Shown: piece after piece, positions 36,218 to 39,338 of the stretch
Position numbering within the stretch: position 1 is the first letter of the stretch
Layout: every line of letters begins with the position of its first letter
Origin: Candidatus Aminicenantota bacterium
GTDB lineage: Bacteria; Acidobacteriota; Aminicenantia; Aminicenantales; UBA4085
DNA length: 39,338 nucleotides
Assembly (NCBI GenBank): GCA_030691735.1
Contig: JAUYDS010000095.1
Location: 1-39,338, forward strand
Reading direction: 5' to 3'
Made by a program: the position numbers and the translations under genes
The notes under the pieces: generated by a model
Databases searched by the model: none
What the model was told of the DNA's origin: nothing
Seen by the model: the letters and a program-made list of their open reading frames with translations, nothing else

Positions 36218-38311
36218 TTAGCGGGATTTGAGCGGCGGAGACGGGAGCCTTTTATCGAGCCCGGCGATCTTTTCCTTGACGGCGGTCTGACCGGGGTCGG
36301 CTTCGAGCGACTTCTTCCAGGCGGCGATGGCCTCGGCTTTCTGTCCGAGCCGGGCGAAGCACTCGCCGAGTTCATTGAGGACCTGGACCTGCTGCCCGAA
36401 TCCGGATAGGGCGTCTCGATAGATCCCGACCGCTTCCTCGTACCGGCCCAACGCCTGGTTCGTCCGGCCCAGGAGCAGGGCGAGATCAAGGTCTTCTTTG
36501 GCCCTCTCCTTCAAGGGCTGGAGGACGGCTCGGACTTCGGCCATCCGGTTCAGGGCGAACAGGGCCCGCCCAAGGTCGAAGGCATAATCGCGGCTTTGGA
36601 GATCGGCCGCATGGGCCCGTTCGAGCCAGGGGAGAGCGGCCTGTGGATCTCCGAGATTCAGGCGCTGCCGGCCTAGGATGCCGTCGATGCGGGCCGGTCC
36701 GCCTCCCTCGATGAGGGACTGAGCCTGCAGCCAGGGCCGGGGGACATAATCTACCGGACTGACCTGGAAGTCCCGGGCCTGCTGATCGAGGACGCGCATG
36801 CTTTCGTCGAGGAGGAGGACGACTGCCCGGTAATACCCCGGCGTGACTTTGGCCAGCGGGAAAACATCGAGAAAGTTCAGGGAATCCGGGTTCCCGGCCA
36901 AGGGGAGGACCTTGGAGGCGACCTCCGCCCCGTCCTTCTCGACGGCGAACTTGAGCGAGCCTTTGGCCTTGAGCGCCGGAAGGAGCCCGAGGACCTGGGC
37001 GAAGATGTGCAGAGTGTCCTTGGCGATGAACGTGGCCTCCGGGTCCCCGTAGATCTGGACGTCGCGGACGACGAACGGCTTCGGCCCGGAGGGCGGCGCC
37101 GGAAGACGCGTGGCGTTGAAGCCGAGGAGGAGGGGCGAGAGCCTCGGGGCCGGAAAGGCCGAGGGGAACCGGACCGACGCCTCGAGCGTCGTGAACTCCT
37201 TGGAGACCGAATTCTTCATGAGGACGGAGAGCTTGTACTCCCCGGGAAGGATGGGGAAAAGGTCGGCGAAACAGAACGGCCGCAGGCGGAGCTTGGCGTA
37301 CTGCTCCTGGCTGAAGCGGAGAGGCACTTTCTTCTCGAACTGATAGACCGTTCGGCCCTGGAGGTCGGTCAGGATGCCGTTGAAAACGAGGTCGGTCGCG
37401 ACTCCGCCCTCCTCTCCGGCAACGGAGATGGCCTTCGGCTGGATGGCGAAATGGACGAAGGGGACGCCCGAGGCGTCCTGGATGATCTGGAGGAGCGAGC
37501 CGCTCTCCATATAATTGGCCGAATACTCGACCTCGACCAGGCTCTTATAATCTTTGAGCTTCCGGGCCCAGTTGTCCTCGACCGTCCGATAGGCCGCGGA
37601 GTCGAGGTTCTGCAGGATGGCCGTGGATATGAGCGAAGGGAAGCTGCGGACGGATTCATTGGGGACGAGTGAGATCGAGGTCCGGGCCAGCTGGGGCTCG
37701 ATGACGCTCAGCATCTCGTACGCCCCGATATAGTCGTTCGGATCCCCGCGGTACGTCGGGAGGAGGCTCCACGGGCCGTCCCCGGCCGGATAATAGAGGA
37801 CGAAGTCTCCCATCCCGTTCTTCTGGAAGAAAAGCAAGTCGAACTCCTGGGGCAGGCTCGGGACGGCGATCCCCTGGTAGGACCAGATCTGGGCCGGATA
37901 GACGGACGACAAGCCTTCAAAAGAGCGCTGGGTGCGCGGTTCGCCCAGGATGATATAGACCTTTCCCCGGTCCGTTTTCCATCCCGGCTTTCCCGCTCCG
38001 ATGAAGCGCTTGTTGGCGTAGGCCAGGCGCCGGTAGTGCTCCTCGCGGAATTCGTTCTTGTCGGTCCCGGGCGACGGATCGCGGTGGCGCCAGAAGGCTT
38101 CGATGAAGAAACCCCGTTCCCGTTCAGACATCAAGTCGCTGAAAACCTGCCGCTCGGTCGGGGTGATGATGTAGACGACCTCCTCTTCGAGCCAGACCCG
38201 GTATTTTTCGGGAAGGCCGGCAGGAGGGGTTTGAGCGGGAAGGAGCAGGGATATCGCGGCGATGACCAGGCTCGCCGTCGGAAACGCGATATGCTTGTAT
38301 TTTAAGCACAT
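36218..38311 (-). CDS. GWxTD-domain protein with C-terminal TPR-like repeats
   Basis: RVWLEEEVVYIITPTERQVFSDLMSERERGFFIEAFWRHRDPSPGTDKNEFREEHYRRLAYANKRFIGAGKPGWKTDRGKVYIILGEPRTQRSFEG (GWxTD); C-terminal TPR-like helices. Start chosen at MCLKYKHIAF (38311). Confidence 0.88.
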   Translation of the reverse strand: MCLKYKHIAFPTASLVIAAISLLLPAQTPPAGLPEKYRVWLEEEVVYIITPTERQVFSDLMSERERGFFIEAFWRHRDPSPGTDKNEFREEHYRRLAYANKRFIGAGKPGWKTDRGKVYIILGEPRTQRSFEGLSSVYPAQIWSYQGIAVPSLPQEFDLLFFQKNGMGDFVLYYPAGDGPWSLLPTYRGDPNDYIGAYEMLSVIEPQLARTSISLVPNESVRSFPSLISTAILQNLDSAAYRTVEDNWARKLKDYKSLVEVEYSANYMESGSLLQIIQDASGVPFVHFAIQPKAISVAGEEGGVATDLVFNGILTDLQGRTVYQFEKKVPLRFSQEQYAKLRLRPFCFADLFPILPGEYKLSVLMKNSVSKEFTTLEASVRFPSAFPAPRLSPLLLGFNATRLPAPPSGPKPFVVRDVQIYGDPEATFIAKDTLHIFAQVLGLLPALKAKGSLKFAVEKDGAEVASKVLPLAGNPDSLNFLDVFPLAKVTPGYYRAVVLLLDESMRVLDQQARDFQVSPVDYVPRPWLQAQSLIEGGGPARIDGILGRQRLNLGDPQAALPWLERAHAADLQSRDYAFDLGRALFALNRMAEVRAVLQPLKERAKEDLDLALLLGRTNQALGRYEEAVGIYRDALSGFGQQVQVLNELGECFARLGQKAEAIAAWKKSLEADPGQTAVKEKIAGLDKRLPSPPLKSR

Positions 38312-38321
38312 TTTATCCCTT

Positions 38322-38350
38322 AATATATCCCGGGCCGGAAGCCTTGTAAA
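38322..38350 (-). promoter_or_regulatory. Candidate promoter of the GWxTD gene
   Basis: Minus strand TTTACA (38350-38345), 17 bp, TATATT (38327-38322); implies a very short 5' UTR. Confidence 0.4.
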
Positions 38351-38415
38351 GGCCGGCCGCACCGGCGGGGCACCTTTTTCGCAATCGAACAACTACAGCG
38401 AGGGCGTCCTGCCTC

Positions 38416-38688
38416 TTAAAAAGAGCGGCATGGGAACGCCGCCGCCGTTCCCGCTCCGCCACCGGGTGAGATCGAGACTGCCCCTATTGATTCCCCGATC
38501 TCTTCAAGGCCGGTCTGGCAGGCGGCGAAGGATGGGATGACGACGAGGGCGAACAGAAGAAAGATACGCGGAAATTTTATCAATGCGTCTCGGAAAAGAA
38601 ATTTACAGCCGGACGAGTCCCCTTTTACAAGTAAAGCTTCTTTAGGCCGGACGGCCGAGGGGCCGAGAACGATCAAGCGGCTAAACAT
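38416..38688 (-). CDS. Possible small lipoprotein ORF or remnant
   Basis: 90 aa with SD-like aaggaagg before ATG 38688; internal segment LIKFPRIFLLFALVVIPSFAACQ looks like a lipoprotein signal; the last codons lie in a terminator-like hairpin. Confidence 0.3.
   Translation of the reverse strand: MFSRLIVLGPSAVRPKEALLVKGDSSGCKFLFRDALIKFPRIFLLFALVVIPSFAACQTGLEEIGESIGAVSISPGGGAGTAAAFPCRSF
38418..38455 (-). terminator. Rho-independent-terminator-like hairpin
   Basis: Minus strand AGCGGGAACG-GCGGCGG-CGTTCCCATGCCGCT followed by CTTTTT; pairs AGCGG/CCGCT and GGGAACG/CGTTCCC with a small bulge. Confidence 0.45.
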
Positions 38689-38737
38689 GTCCTTCCTTCT
38701 CTAACGGAGCAAGTACTATGCCATCCTTCATTCGCGA

Positions 38738-38766
38738 TTGACAACCTTCGCCCCGGATTTTATAGT
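38738..38766 (+). promoter_or_regulatory. Candidate sigma70 promoter of the serine hydrolase gene
   Basis: TTGACA (38738-38743), 17 bp, TATAGT (38761-38766). Confidence 0.65.
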
Positions 38767-38816
38767 GAAGCCGTGGTTCAATCCCGGACATTAGAGGAAG
38801 GGAGGTCCATCCGACC

Positions 38817-39338
38817 ATGACACGAGGCTTATTCACTCCGCGTTTCCGCCGGCTCGCCCTGGCGGTTTCCCTTTGGTTGATCCTATCGGCCTCGCTCGTC
38901 CCGGCCGCGTCGCTGCCGACGGCCAAACCGGCCGAGGTCGGTTTCTCCGCCGAGCGGCTCGAGCGCCTGACCCGTGTCATGCAGGACTACATCGATCAAG
39001 GGAAGGTCTCCGGCCTGGTGGCGCTCGTCGCCCGCAAAGGGCGCGTCGCCTACCTCAAGCCCTTCGGCAAACTCGATCTCGAACGGGGCACGCTCATGCC
39101 GGCCAACGGCATTTTCCGGATCGCCTCGCAGACGAAGGCGGTGACGAGCGTCGCCGTCATGATCCTGCAGGAGGAAGGGCGGATCCTGCTTGACGATCCC
39201 GTCTCTAAATATATCCCGGAATTCGCCGGCTCACGCGTCGCCGTCCGGGCGGCGGACAAAGGAGGCCAAGGCTATTCGACGGTTCCCCTCAAACGGCCGA
39301 TCACGATCCGCGATCTACTGACGCACACCGCGGGGATC
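38817..39338 (+). CDS. Partial serine hydrolase, beta-lactamase (class C/PBP4*-like) family; runs off the right edge
   Basis: ATG 38817 with SD gggagg; signal peptide; FSAERLERLTRVMQDYIDQGKVSGLVALVARKGRVAYLKPFGKLD; SxxK motif in FRIASQTKAVTSVAVMILQEEG; ITIRDLLTHTAGI. Not in the ORF track as a full ORF because it is open at the edge. Confidence 0.88.
   Translation, partial: MTRGLFTPRFRRLALAVSLWLILSASLVPAASLPTAKPAEVGFSAERLERLTRVMQDYIDQGKVSGLVALVARKGRVAYLKPFGKLDLERGTLMPANGIFRIASQTKAVTSVAVMILQEEGRILLDDPVSKYIPEFAGSRVAVRAADKGGQGYSTVPLKRPITIRDLLTHTAGI

Noticed and set aside
1-39338. CRISPR array, tRNA/rRNA, prophage, IS or transposase
   Set aside because: No regularly spaced repeats, tRNA/rRNA-like sequences, integrase/transposase ORFs or IS-type terminal repeats were seen by eye.

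Overview
The 39.3 kb window is GC-rich and bacterial, and looks like one large, co-regulated, PUL-like catabolic locus. Family content (Oar-type TonB receptors, GWxTD protein, DUF2961 expansion) suggests an Acidobacteriota/Aminicenantes-type genome, but this is inference. On the minus strand at the left are an outer-membrane protein start, a degraded M28 peptidase fragment, an M19 dipeptidase, an L-fucose/D-arabinose-isomerase-like protein and a complete RbsABC/YtfQ-type sugar ABC transporter. A LacI-family regulator is divergent from the transporter. Rightward (+) genes follow: two PqaA-like hydrolases, a secreted (alpha/alpha)6-barrel-like protein, two M24 peptidases, a transglutaminase-fold protein, an Oar-like TonB receptor, a GH3 protein, a DUF2961/GH172 protein with a GspG-like tail, a glycosylasparaginase and three more DUF2961/GH172 proteins. 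Leftward genes are a fifth DUF2961/GH172, a second Oar-like TonB receptor and a GWxTD/TPR protein; a serine beta-lactamase-family hydrolase starts at the right edge. The main discovery is a near-identical 23-bp double-palindrome operator (YAAWYGATTG-WGC-CAAACGWTTG) at three places: the LacI/ABC divergent promoter and both TonB-receptor promoters. It appears to tie the whole 30-kb locus into one LacI regulon. Together with five GH172-family enzymes, an isomerase of the FucI/D-arabinose type and a furanose-type ABC importer, this suggests an undescribed SusD-less system for furanoside (possibly D-arabinan or glycoconjugate) scavenging. All calls were made by eye from the sequence and supplied translations; no searches were run.
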